Below, piece by piece: positions 41,834 to 49,733 of a stretch of DNA of 64,000 nt. The position numbers and the translations under genes were made by a program. Below the pieces are notes generated by a model. That model was given only the letters and a program-made list of their open reading frames with translations. It was not told where the DNA came from and ran no database searches. The stretch's first letter is position 1. Every line of letters begins with the position of its first letter. This stretch comes from JALHNI01 sp044226365 (GTDB taxonomy: Bacteria; Acidobacteriota; Terriglobia; Bryobacterales; Bryobacteraceae): NCBI GenBank assembly GCA_044226365.1, contig JBGAHE010000024.1, forward strand, positions 1-64,000, written 5' to 3'.

Positions 41834-43288
41834 TCAAGGGATGGCCCGCCAGCGGAGGCGACCGCGGACTTCGAGTAACTCGCCCGGTGGCGCGTCGAGG
41901 GGATGGAAGACCAGGGCGTCCGCCTCGAAGAGGAGTCGGGCTGAGAAGGGGACGTATACGGGGGAGGCGAGGAGCGAGCCCTGTTCATCGTGAAGAGCGA
42001 AGCCCGTGGTCCAGTCGACGAAGGTCAGATCGGCAACGTCAGCGAGGCCGAAGAGACGACCCGCGTTGGGGGGCGGCTGATAAGTAAGTTCGGTGCTGAC
42101 GGTGTGTTGCATAGCGGCATAGGAGCGGCGGACGGTGCGGCCGTCGGGGAGGGACGCCCGGACGGCGCCGTCGCCCTGGCGGATCCACGAACCGAGAGGA
42201 GAGCAGCGGCGCTCGGTGAGATGGAGATTGGTGGAGGGCTGGAAATAGTCGAGGTCCTGGCAGTTACCCGAGGCGACGACGGGCAAGGTACGACGACGCG
42301 AGGCGGCAACGACGAGGTCCACCGTGACACGGGCGGGGCGCGTGGGGGCGTCGGTATCGGCCCAGAACCAGTTGCCGCCGACGGGGCGCACGCGATAGCC
42401 CTGTTCCATCACGCGACGGATCGAGGAGTAATTGCCAAGCAGGTCAATCTCGCGGCCGGAGGAGCCGTCAAAGATGATGGCCTCCGGCCAGCCTGCGACG
42501 ATTTGCCCGGAGATGACGGATTGCGCACCAGCACTCTTGTCGCAAGGGTCGCCAGGCGCGCGCACGTCGGGATTCGGTGGGAAGACCTGGCAGCCGAACT
42601 CAGCGCTCTGCAAGCCTTCGAGAAAGCCACGAGTGCGGCCGACGGGCCGGAACCAATGGGGCTTCCACTGCGCGGGATACGCTGGCAGCCCGCCCGCGGA
42701 TTGCCGGTAGGCAGCCAGATGTTTGGTGACCAGGGTGAGGTTGCTGGCGCGGGCTTCGTAGACCCCGGTAATAGCGCCTGGGCGGCAACGCGTGGTGACG
42801 AACTCGGCGAGCCCGTCACGATTGGCATCGACCACGAGAATCGGGACAAAGGGCGGCCGGGTTTCCACAGACGGAACCTCGGTTTCGAGCATCCAGGGTA
42901 TCGGTCTGCCTTGGGGATCGAAAAGTAAGAGGGCAATGAACGCGTGATTGACGCAGGTGCCATTGCCGGGAAAACTGCTGCCGATGAGAAGGTCGGGCTG
43001 GCCGTTGGCGTCGAAGTCGGCCGTGAAAGCTTCGGTCCATCCGAGGCCACCGATAGTCCGTAGAGATACTTGCCAGGGGTGGCCATCGCGATCCCGGCCG
43101 TCGAGGCGGACCGTGTCTGACGCAGCGAGAGCCGTCGCGGTGATGTGCGGTCCGACGGGGGTGGGACGCGCGCCGGCTTCAAGATGACCCAAGCTGGCGA
43201 GATGGCGCAGGGGGAACATGGAGAAGGGTTGGGCGACGAGAGGTAGGACTCCGACGAGAAACAACAGGGAGAAGCGCACTTCAGCCAC
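41834..43288 (-). CDS. Secreted protein with FG-GAP/VCBS-like calcium-binding repeats
   Basis: A 484-residue protein with a signal peptide (VRFSLLFLVGVLPLVAQP). The first half has two segments like FG-GAP/VCBS repeats: TADFDANGQPDLLIGSSF and LVVDANRDGLAEFVTT, each with the D-x-D/N-x-N/D-G-x-x-D/E pattern that binds calcium in integrin-like propellers. The second half is beta-rich with no recognised domain and has paired cysteines (for example CQVFPPNPDVRAPGDPC). The protein is probably extracellular. It ends close to the remnant described above and diverges from the L,D-transpeptidase gene. Function unknown. Confidence 0.7.
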   Translation of the reverse strand: MAEVRFSLLFLVGVLPLVAQPFSMFPLRHLASLGHLEAGARPTPVGPHITATALAASDTVRLDGRDRDGHPWQVSLRTIGGLGWTEAFTADFDANGQPDLLIGSSFPGNGTCVNHAFIALLLFDPQGRPIPWMLETEVPSVETRPPFVPILVVDANRDGLAEFVTTRCRPGAITGVYEARASNLTLVTKHLAAYRQSAGGLPAYPAQWKPHWFRPVGRTRGFLEGLQSAEFGCQVFPPNPDVRAPGDPCDKSAGAQSVISGQIVAGWPEAIIFDGSSGREIDLLGNYSSIRRVMEQGYRVRPVGGNWFWADTDAPTRPARVTVDLVVAASRRRTLPVVASGNCQDLDYFQPSTNLHLTERRCSPLGSWIRQGDGAVRASLPDGRTVRRSYAAMQHTVSTELTYQPPPNAGRLFGLADVADLTFVDWTTGFALHDEQGSLLASPVYVPFSARLLFEADALVFHPLDAPPGELLEVRGRLRWRAIP

Positions 43289-43364
43289 AGGCTAGCAAAC
43301 GGGCCGATCCCGTGAGTTAACACGGTGCGAGCCAGTGAGTAGAATCTGACAAAATGAAAGCGCT

Positions 43365-44159
43365 TTGAGAAGGCGGCTCATCTGCGAAGCGGGGCTGACG
43401 CTGACGGCGGGATTGCTGCTGCGCGGCGCGGGAGTCCCGGAGGGTGCGGCATTGAGTTCGCTGTTCACGACGCAGGTGGACCGGCGCCTGGAGTTGCCGG
43501 AAGAAGAGCAGAAGCAATACGGACGGTTGTTAGGGGAGGCGCTGAGACGATCGGGCCAGCCGATGAACGAGGCGCAGTATGCGGTGATCGTGGATCGCAG
43601 CAAACTGGTGCAAGCGGCGATGATTTACTCGCTGGGCGTCGATGGGACGGCGCAGTTCGTGGGGGCGTCGCCGGTGTCGACCGGGCTACCGGGGGCTTAC
43701 GAGTACTTTGAGACGCCGTTGGGCGTGTTTGTGCACACGGTGGAGAATCAGGATTTTCGGGCTGAGGGCACGAAGAACCGGTTGGGCGTGCGGGGCTATG
43801 GAGTGAAGGGGCTGCGCGTGTACGACTTCGGGTGGGTGTTCACGACGCGGGGATGGGGCGACCGCCGGGAAGGGTTCATGCGGCTGCAGATGCATGCGAC
43901 GGACCCGGATTTATTGGAGCCAAGCCTGGGGACGGCAAAGTCCAAGGGATGTGTGCGAGTGCCGGCGACGTTCAACCAGTTTGTCGACCACTACGGATTG
44001 CTGGACGCGGATTACGAACGGGCGCTGCGGGCGGGGCGCAAGTTCTGGGTGCTGCGGGAGGACCGCGAGGTGACGTCGACGCCGGGCCGCTATCTGGTGG
44101 TGGTGGAGACGCAGCGGACCGAGCGACCCGCGTGGTCGCCGGCGCCGGGCAAGCGCTAG
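43365..44159 (+). CDS. L,D-transpeptidase-family protein (YkuD domain)
   Basis: A 264-residue protein whose C-terminal half contains the YkuD catalytic pattern: MHATD with His177 and SKGCVRV with Cys196, the nucleophile, about 19 residues later. The N-terminus has a signal-like stretch (LICEAGLTLTAGLLLRGAG). Such enzymes form 3-3 cross-links in peptidoglycan or attach lipoproteins to it. The start is uncertain: a TTG at 43365 fits the frame, but an ATG at 43354 opens a four-codon frame that ends in a TGA overlapping the TTG. Insertion of one T in the CTTTG run would join them as MKALLRRRLICEAG, so a start-proximal frameshift is possible. Confidence 0.85.
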   Translation: MRRRLICEAGLTLTAGLLLRGAGVPEGAALSSLFTTQVDRRLELPEEEQKQYGRLLGEALRRSGQPMNEAQYAVIVDRSKLVQAAMIYSLGVDGTAQFVGASPVSTGLPGAYEYFETPLGVFVHTVENQDFRAEGTKNRLGVRGYGVKGLRVYDFGWVFTTRGWGDRREGFMRLQMHATDPDLLEPSLGTAKSKGCVRVPATFNQFVDHYGLLDADYERALRAGRKFWVLREDREVTSTPGRYLVVVETQRTERPAWSPAPGKR

Positions 44160-44162
44160 GGT

Positions 44163-44627
44163 CTATTCCAAGTCAGAGAAGTCGTCGCGAAGAGCTTCCA
44201 TGCGGCGGCGGAAGGTTTCGGCGTCACCGTGTTGGAAGAAGTGATGGTAGCGGGAGTGGGGCGCCACGGGTGGATGGCGGTGCGCGATGGGACACCAATA
44301 CTGCTCGGTGCGGGCTGCGACCTCACGGAAGTAGGCGACGAGGCCATTGGCGTAGGAGCAATAGAAGCAATTGAGCTTCTGATACCAGGTCAGGTAAGGC
44401 AGCTTCGCGCGATCGAAGCGGAAATAAGCGGCGCGTTCAACGCGAGGCACTTTCCAGGCGGGAAAGCAGAGCCGCTGATAGAGGACGAGGAACAGGTCGA
44501 GGGCGAGGAAGATCGGGAGGCCGGCGTAGATGAATGGAAGGGTGAGGACGAAGCGGAGGGTATAAGGCGCTGGCAGGGCGACCGGGAGGTCAGGGGTGGC
44601 GAGGGCTTGAGGCTCGGGGCGAGGCAT
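44163..44627 (-). CDS. Small membrane protein of a conserved uncharacterised family
   Basis: A 154-residue protein starting at the ATG at 44627 with GGAG seven bases upstream; an in-frame start 144 bases earlier adds a positively charged, unlikely leader. One strongly hydrophobic segment (LRFVLTLPFIYAGLPIFLALDLFLVLY) is followed by a conserved soluble part with LTWYQKLNCFYCSYANG and ARTEQYWCPIAH: one CXXC and one further cysteine in a pattern I have seen in uncharacterised bacterial membrane proteins. This suggests a metal or redox site facing the cytoplasm. It converges on the L,D-transpeptidase gene. Function unknown. Confidence 0.7.
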   Translation of the reverse strand: MPRPEPQALATPDLPVALPAPYTLRFVLTLPFIYAGLPIFLALDLFLVLYQRLCFPAWKVPRVERAAYFRFDRAKLPYLTWYQKLNCFYCSYANGLVAYFREVAARTEQYWCPIAHRHPPVAPHSRYHHFFQHGDAETFRRRMEALRDDFSDLE

Positions 44628-44788
44628 CCGGGGACTCCGTTGGCCAAGTATGGCAGAGTGCGCGGGAATCGGCCGCATCATGTTTTTTTTCGCAGAATCT
44701 TTAGAGGGATTCCGTATTGGCAGGAAAGGGGCTCGTCGACGCGTCGTTGGCGGGGTTCCGAAATCTTTCAACCAAGGCGGAGGTCGTT

Positions 44789-45637
44789 TTGTCTCGATAC
44801 ACGTGGTGGCTCGCGGGAAGCCTGGTTTTCATGATCACGCCGATGGAAGCGCAGTTCGGGGGGATCGTGGACCGCGCGAAAAGAAAAGCCCAGGAGGCGA
44901 TGACGGAAGGCCGGAGAACAGAGACGAAGCGGCCGGAGTCCAAGCCCACAGCGACAAGCAATGCACCATCGACGGCGCGCGGGTCTGCGCAGCGTCGTTC
45001 ATCAGGACAGGGGGCAAGCGACACGAGTGCGAAGGAAGCCGTTTGGCCTGGCTTAGTGCTGGATGAGGCTTTGGTGAAGACGCAACAAGCCGAAGCCCGG
45101 AAGTATTGTGAGGAGAAAGCCACTCGGGGGACGCCGAGGATCGACTGCGAATGCGTGATGGGCCGTTTTCCGGAATGGCGTCTACTGGATCTGAGCACGC
45201 AGATTCGTTCCACCAAGGCGCGGCTGGATAGTTACTGCGCGAAAGATCCGGGGGCACCGGAGTGTGCGGCGGAGCAGCAATTGCTGGATTGGCTGCTGAG
45301 CAAGGAGGGCCAAAATCCGCGTACGCCGTACCCATACGCGACCCGTCCGCCGACACCGCGTCAACTGGATCAGGCGGCCGAGAACCTCTTTAACCGGCTA
45401 ATTCTGGCACAGGGCGGCCAGTGCGTTAATCCCGTTCCCCTGGCAGAACAGCACGAGAAAAGCTGCCTGGAGAGTCCCAGTCCACGTCCGCCGGGGACGA
45501 GCACGGCCGCTTATTGCGGATGCGTGAAGCAGGAGATGATCCGGTTGTTCCAGGAACGTAAGGTAGCGCTGACGTCGAACAACGAATTGAAGATCACGGG
45601 CGAGGCACAGGCCAAGTGTCGAGAGGAGTCGCGATGA
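44789..45637 (+). CDS. Secreted cysteine-containing protein of unknown function
   Basis: A 282-residue protein. A TTG at 44789 preceded by GGAGG (five bases upstream) opens with a signal peptide (SRYTWWLAGSLVFMITPMEA), so I prefer it to the longer in-frame start 72 bases upstream. The mature part has a polar, low-complexity region (residues 45-90, rich in Ser, Arg, Thr) and then two cysteine-rich, similar segments, one with CEEKATRGTPRIDCECVMGRF and one with CGCVKQEMIRLF; each pairs a distant cysteine with a C-x-C motif, suggesting two disulfide-linked repeats. It overlaps the next gene (ATGA), so the two are a coupled pair. Unknown function. Confidence 0.65.
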   Translation: MSRYTWWLAGSLVFMITPMEAQFGGIVDRAKRKAQEAMTEGRRTETKRPESKPTATSNAPSTARGSAQRRSSGQGASDTSAKEAVWPGLVLDEALVKTQQAEARKYCEEKATRGTPRIDCECVMGRFPEWRLLDLSTQIRSTKARLDSYCAKDPGAPECAAEQQLLDWLLSKEGQNPRTPYPYATRPPTPRQLDQAAENLFNRLILAQGGQCVNPVPLAEQHEKSCLESPSPRPPGTSTAAYCGCVKQEMIRLFQERKVALTSNNELKITGEAQAKCREESR

Positions 45638-47508
45638 ACGGCAGAGCGCTGATGATGGGCTGGGCGATAGCCGGGTGTCTGGTTGGCTGGTCGGTGGAGT
45701 TGGCCGTGGAGAGGCGAACCATGGGTCCGTTGAGCGCGGTAATGCGGCAGGCCATTCAGGAAGGCCGGACAGGGACGTCGCAACTGAGCCCGGACGGCAG
45801 CCGATTGGTGGCAGTGCGCTCCGAAGGGAGCCGATTCGTGGTGGAGAACGAGGGGACGCGCAGTCAACTTTGGGACCAGGTGGGGTTGTTCCATGAGAGG
45901 CCCGGGGCTCCTGGCTACACGTTTCAATTTAGCCCTGACGGACAGCGCGTGGCGTATGTGGCGCGCGAGGGCGCAACGATCTATCTGGTCGAGGGAAAGG
46001 AGAAGGTGCCGATCGAGCCGGCGAATGTGGCACAGGCAGGATCGATCATTTACTCGGCGGACAGCAGCCGGTACGCCATGGTGGCGACGCAAGCGCGGAA
46101 TGCGACAGAGTGGGTGGTGACGGATGGGAAGAAGCGGGGCCCGTACGGGAAGGTGCAAAACCTGCGCTTCAGCGGCGATGGACGCCATCTGGCGTTTGTG
46201 GGTGTGAAGAATGCCTATGACCCTAAGCAAGGGTCAGCGCTCGTGGTGGATGAGGAGCAGTGGGGCGGCGTTCAGGCGATCGAGCAGGTGCAGATCAGCT
46301 TCGATGGCCGGCACACGGCGTTTGCCGCCAGGGGTCCGGGGGATGGCTGGAAAGTGTATCGCAATGGGAAGGCAGTACCCGGGCTGTTCGCAAAGGTGGA
46401 GCAGCTCTCGCTGAGCCGGGATGGGCAGCATTTGGCATTTGTGGGCAGCCCGATGCGAGATGGCTTCAACGCGACCGGCGAGGTGGCTTATGTAGACGGG
46501 AAGGTAAGCCGCGAGTATCTGAGCATTCAAAGTCTAAAGCTGAGTCCAGACGGTTTGCGGCATGCGTATGTGGCGCAGGTGCGTCCGGCGCCGCAGGCCA
46601 CGGCACGGTATGTGGCGGTGGTGGATGGAAAAGAGAGCCGAGACTACGGGACGGTGTATAACGACGCGACTTTCTTTAGCGGCGATTCGCGTCATGTGGC
46701 CGTGCTCATGGACCGGACCTTTGTACTTTTCGATGGTCAGGAGTATGTGTCGCAGAGTCAAGAAGGGCCGCAAGTGGTGGTGGACCCGGGCTCGGGCTCG
46801 ATGGTTTTCAAAGAGTTTGGAGAAAACAACCTGACGCGAGTCTATCTGAACGGGCGGAAGGGTCCGGAATTGGGCGAGGCGGACCTGGGGTCCATGGTCT
46901 TCAGCAAGGACGGTACGCATATCGCATATCCAGGGCGGGACCGGACAAATCGGGCGGCAGTCATTCTCGATGAGCAAGTGTATGTCGCTCTGGCGACGCC
47001 GTTTGTGAGGCGAGGGGCGCAAATGGCGAGGGTGGTGCCGAGTCCAGATGGAACGAAGGTGTTGTACTACTCGGAGGGCCGGGTGCACTTGAACGGGCAA
47101 GCCGGGTTCCGTTGTCCGGGAGCGACACCGCCGCGGTTCTCTCCGGATAGCGCGCACTTCGCGTCAGCATGTATGGAGCGCGATCCGCGAACGCGGCAGG
47201 CGAAATTTACCGTAGTGGTGGACGGCATGGCTGGTCCGGTCGTGGATCTGCTGTTCGGCACGGAGCCGGGCGACTGGCGGTTCCCAGCGGAGGGCGCGGT
47301 CACGTTTCCAGCGGTGGTGGGCGATGAGATTGTAAGTTTGCGAGTGAGACCGCCGGCGGGCGGAATTGCGGCGAACTTCACGTCGGGAGCGGAGCAAAGT
47401 CCCGTGGCGAGGCGTCCGGGCACGGCGCGCGAGGGGTCCGCGGGGGCGAGCGGCGAACGACTCCAACCTCTCCGGCGCCCAGCGGCGACTCACGAGTGGA
47501 GCAAATGA
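45634..47508 (+). CDS. WD40/TolB-like beta-propeller protein, membrane-anchored
   Basis: A 624-residue protein with an N-terminal hydrophobic stretch (ALMMGWAIAGCLVGWSVEL) that could be a signal anchor; a lipobox-like IAGC is present but is followed by more hydrophobic residues. The main part carries about ten blade motifs of the TolB/WD40-like PD40 type: FSPDGQRVAYVA, FSGDGRHLAFVG, ISFDGRHTAFAA, LSRDGQHLAFVG, LSPDGLRHAYVA, FSKDGTHIAYPG and others. Such propellers bind protein partners. The start codon overlaps the stop of the preceding cysteine-rich gene and both have export signals, so they probably work together at the cell surface. The C-terminal 60 residues are basic and disordered-looking. 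Confidence 0.78.
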   Translation: MNGRALMMGWAIAGCLVGWSVELAVERRTMGPLSAVMRQAIQEGRTGTSQLSPDGSRLVAVRSEGSRFVVENEGTRSQLWDQVGLFHERPGAPGYTFQFSPDGQRVAYVAREGATIYLVEGKEKVPIEPANVAQAGSIIYSADSSRYAMVATQARNATEWVVTDGKKRGPYGKVQNLRFSGDGRHLAFVGVKNAYDPKQGSALVVDEEQWGGVQAIEQVQISFDGRHTAFAARGPGDGWKVYRNGKAVPGLFAKVEQLSLSRDGQHLAFVGSPMRDGFNATGEVAYVDGKVSREYLSIQSLKLSPDGLRHAYVAQVRPAPQATARYVAVVDGKESRDYGTVYNDATFFSGDSRHVAVLMDRTFVLFDGQEYVSQSQEGPQVVVDPGSGSMVFKEFGENNLTRVYLNGRKGPELGEADLGSMVFSKDGTHIAYPGRDRTNRAAVILDEQVYVALATPFVRRGAQMARVVPSPDGTKVLYYSEGRVHLNGQAGFRCPGATPPRFSPDSAHFASACMERDPRTRQAKFTVVVDGMAGPVVDLLFGTEPGDWRFPAEGAVTFPAVVGDEIVSLRVRPPAGGIAANFTSGAEQSPVARRPGTAREGSAGASGERLQPLRRPAATHEWSK

Positions 47509-47606
47509 AGGACAAAGTAAAGACCCGCATCCCCCGCGTTTTCAAGACGATCCCTTGAGAAGGAAACGAACGGCCCGGCTGGAGAATCTAGGCGGTGGAG
47601 GTCTAG

Positions 47607-49730
47607 ATGCCCAAGTCCAAGGGAAGTGACAAGAAGAACCAGCAGCAGCCGGGGGGGGTCGCCGAGACGATCGGAAACGGTGGTGAAATTCACCAGGAAG
47701 TGCCGCGGGAAGGCGACCACGGAGATGGAGCTCAACATCTGACCGATAACTTCGGTCATCGGCTCTCGGATAATCAGAATTCGTTACGAGCGGGCGAACG
47801 GGGACCGACGCTGCTGGAAGACTTCTTCCTGCGGGAGAAGATCTTCCATTTCGACCATGAGCGCATTCCGGAGCGCATTGTGCATGCGCGCGGGTCCGGG
47901 GCGCACGGGGTGTTTGAATGTACGAAGGCGATTCCGCAGTACACGAAGGCCAGTCTGTTTCAGAAGAAGGGGAACAGTTGTCCGGTATTTGTAAGGTTCT
48001 CGACGGTGGCTGGCGGGGCGGGGTCCGTAGATACGCCGCGCGATGTGCGCGGGTTCGCGGTGAAACTTTACACCGACGCGGGTAACTGGGATCTGGTGGG
48101 GAATAACATTCCGGTGTTTTTCATTCAGGATGCGATGAAGTTTCCGGATCTGGTGCACAGTGTGAAGATGGAGGCCGATCGCGGGTATCCGCAAGCGGCT
48201 TCGGCGCACGATACGTTTTGGGACTTCATCAGTCTGATGCCGGAATCGATGCACATGATCATGTGGGCGATGTCCGACCGGGCCATTCCGCGAAGTTTCC
48301 GGATGATCGAAGGCTTTGGCGTTCACACGTTCCGTTTCGTCAATGCGAAGGGCGAAGGGCGTTTTGTGAAGTTTCATTGGAAACCCGTACTGGGTCTGGA
48401 GTCGACGGTGTGGGATGAGGCGGTGAAGATCGCAGGCGCCGATCCGGACTTTCAGCGGCGCGATCTGTTTGAGGCGATCGAGCGCGGAGCCTATCCGGCA
48501 TGGGACCTGGGCGTGCAGGTGTTCGACGAGGAGTTTGCGAGCCGGCAGCCTTACGATGTGCTCGATGCGACGAAGTTAGTACCGGAAGAAGAGGTTCCGG
48601 TGGAAATCATCGGGCGGATGACATTGAACCGGAATCCGAGTAACTTCTTTGCGGAGACGGAGCAAGCGGCGTTTCTGCCGAGCAACGTGGTGCCGGGGAT
48701 CGACTTTACGAATGATCCCTTGTTACAGGGGCGGCTGTTCTCCTATCTCGATACGCAGAAGTCGCGGTTGGGGACGACGAACTTTCACCAGATTCCGATC
48801 AACGCGCCGAAGTGTCCGTTCCATAACTTCCAGCGCGATGGCATGATGCAGACGATGGTGCCGACGGGACGGGCGAATTATGAGCCGAATAGCTTGGCGG
48901 ACGCGGGCGAAGAGGCGGGACCGCGGGCTTGCCCGACGACCGGCTTTTCGACGTTCCCCAGGAACGAGCGGAATGATCCCGGCGAAAAGTTGCGGGTACG
49001 CGCGGAGCTGTTTGCCGATCATTTCAGCCAGGCGCGGATGTTCTATCGCTCGCAGACGGAGAACGAGCAGGCGCATATCGCTTCGGCGTTGGTGTTCGAG
49101 TTATCGAAGGTGAAATTGCCGCAAGTGCCGCCGCGCGTGGTCTCCCGGCTGCGGAACATCGATGAGGACTTAGCGCAGCGGGTGGCCGATGGACTCGCGA
49201 TTGAGTTGCCAGAGAAGGCTGAAGCGGCGCGCGAACCGGTGGACTTACCGCCTTCGGAAGCGCTCTCCATCCAGAAGCAAGCCAAGGCGACGATGCAGGG
49301 GCGGACCGTAGCGATTCTGTTTGCTGAAGGTTCGGACAAAGCGTCGATCGATGAGATGAAGGAGACGATCGAGCAGGCCGGCGGACGAGCGTTTCTGGTG
49401 GCGCCCAAGGTGGGCGGCATTCCGGTGAAGGGCGGCACGCTAAAGGCCGATGGCCAGTTGGCGGGATCGCCTTCGGTATTGTTCGACGCCGTGGTGTCGA
49501 TTCTGATGCCGGAGCAGGCAGAGATGTTGACCAGCGAAGGAGCGGCGGTGCAATGGTTCATGGATGCTTACGGGCATTGCAAGACCATCGCGCATTGCGA
49601 CGGGACGAAGATCCTGCTGGAGAAGGCGCACGTGGAGAAGGATGAGGGCGTAGTCCCGCTGCGCGACTTCGCGAAAGTGGGGACGCGCCGGCATTGGAAC
49701 CGCGAGCCGAAGGTGAGGGACTTGGCTTAG
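47607..49730 (+). CDS. katE: Large-subunit catalase (clade II, KatE/HPII type)
   Basis: A 707-residue haem catalase preceded by GGAGG (47595-47599). The catalytic distal region reads RIVHARGSGAHGVF with His93, the conserved asparagine lies in GNWDLVGNNIPVFFIQD, and the proximal tyrosine is in the R-L-F-S-Y-L-D segment near residue 380. The C-terminal 150 residues are an extra flavodoxin/DJ-1-like domain (GRTVAILFAEGSDKASI, ALVAPKVGG-like, DAVVSILMPEQ), which marks large-subunit enzymes. It decomposes hydrogen peroxide in the cytoplasm. The acidic N-terminal extension (residues 1-60) is longer than in small-subunit catalases, as usual for this clade. Confidence 0.95.
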   Translation: MPKSKGSDKKNQQQPGGVAETIGNGGEIHQEVPREGDHGDGAQHLTDNFGHRLSDNQNSLRAGERGPTLLEDFFLREKIFHFDHERIPERIVHARGSGAHGVFECTKAIPQYTKASLFQKKGNSCPVFVRFSTVAGGAGSVDTPRDVRGFAVKLYTDAGNWDLVGNNIPVFFIQDAMKFPDLVHSVKMEADRGYPQAASAHDTFWDFISLMPESMHMIMWAMSDRAIPRSFRMIEGFGVHTFRFVNAKGEGRFVKFHWKPVLGLESTVWDEAVKIAGADPDFQRRDLFEAIERGAYPAWDLGVQVFDEEFASRQPYDVLDATKLVPEEEVPVEIIGRMTLNRNPSNFFAETEQAAFLPSNVVPGIDFTNDPLLQGRLFSYLDTQKSRLGTTNFHQIPINAPKCPFHNFQRDGMMQTMVPTGRANYEPNSLADAGEEAGPRACPTTGFSTFPRNERNDPGEKLRVRAELFADHFSQARMFYRSQTENEQAHIASALVFELSKVKLPQVPPRVVSRLRNIDEDLAQRVADGLAIELPEKAEAAREPVDLPPSEALSIQKQAKATMQGRTVAILFAEGSDKASIDEMKETIEQAGGRAFLVAPKVGGIPVKGGTLKADGQLAGSPSVLFDAVVSILMPEQAEMLTSEGAAVQWFMDAYGHCKTIAHCDGTKILLEKAHVEKDEGVVPLRDFAKVGTRRHWNREPKVRDLA

Positions 49731-49733
49731 ACG

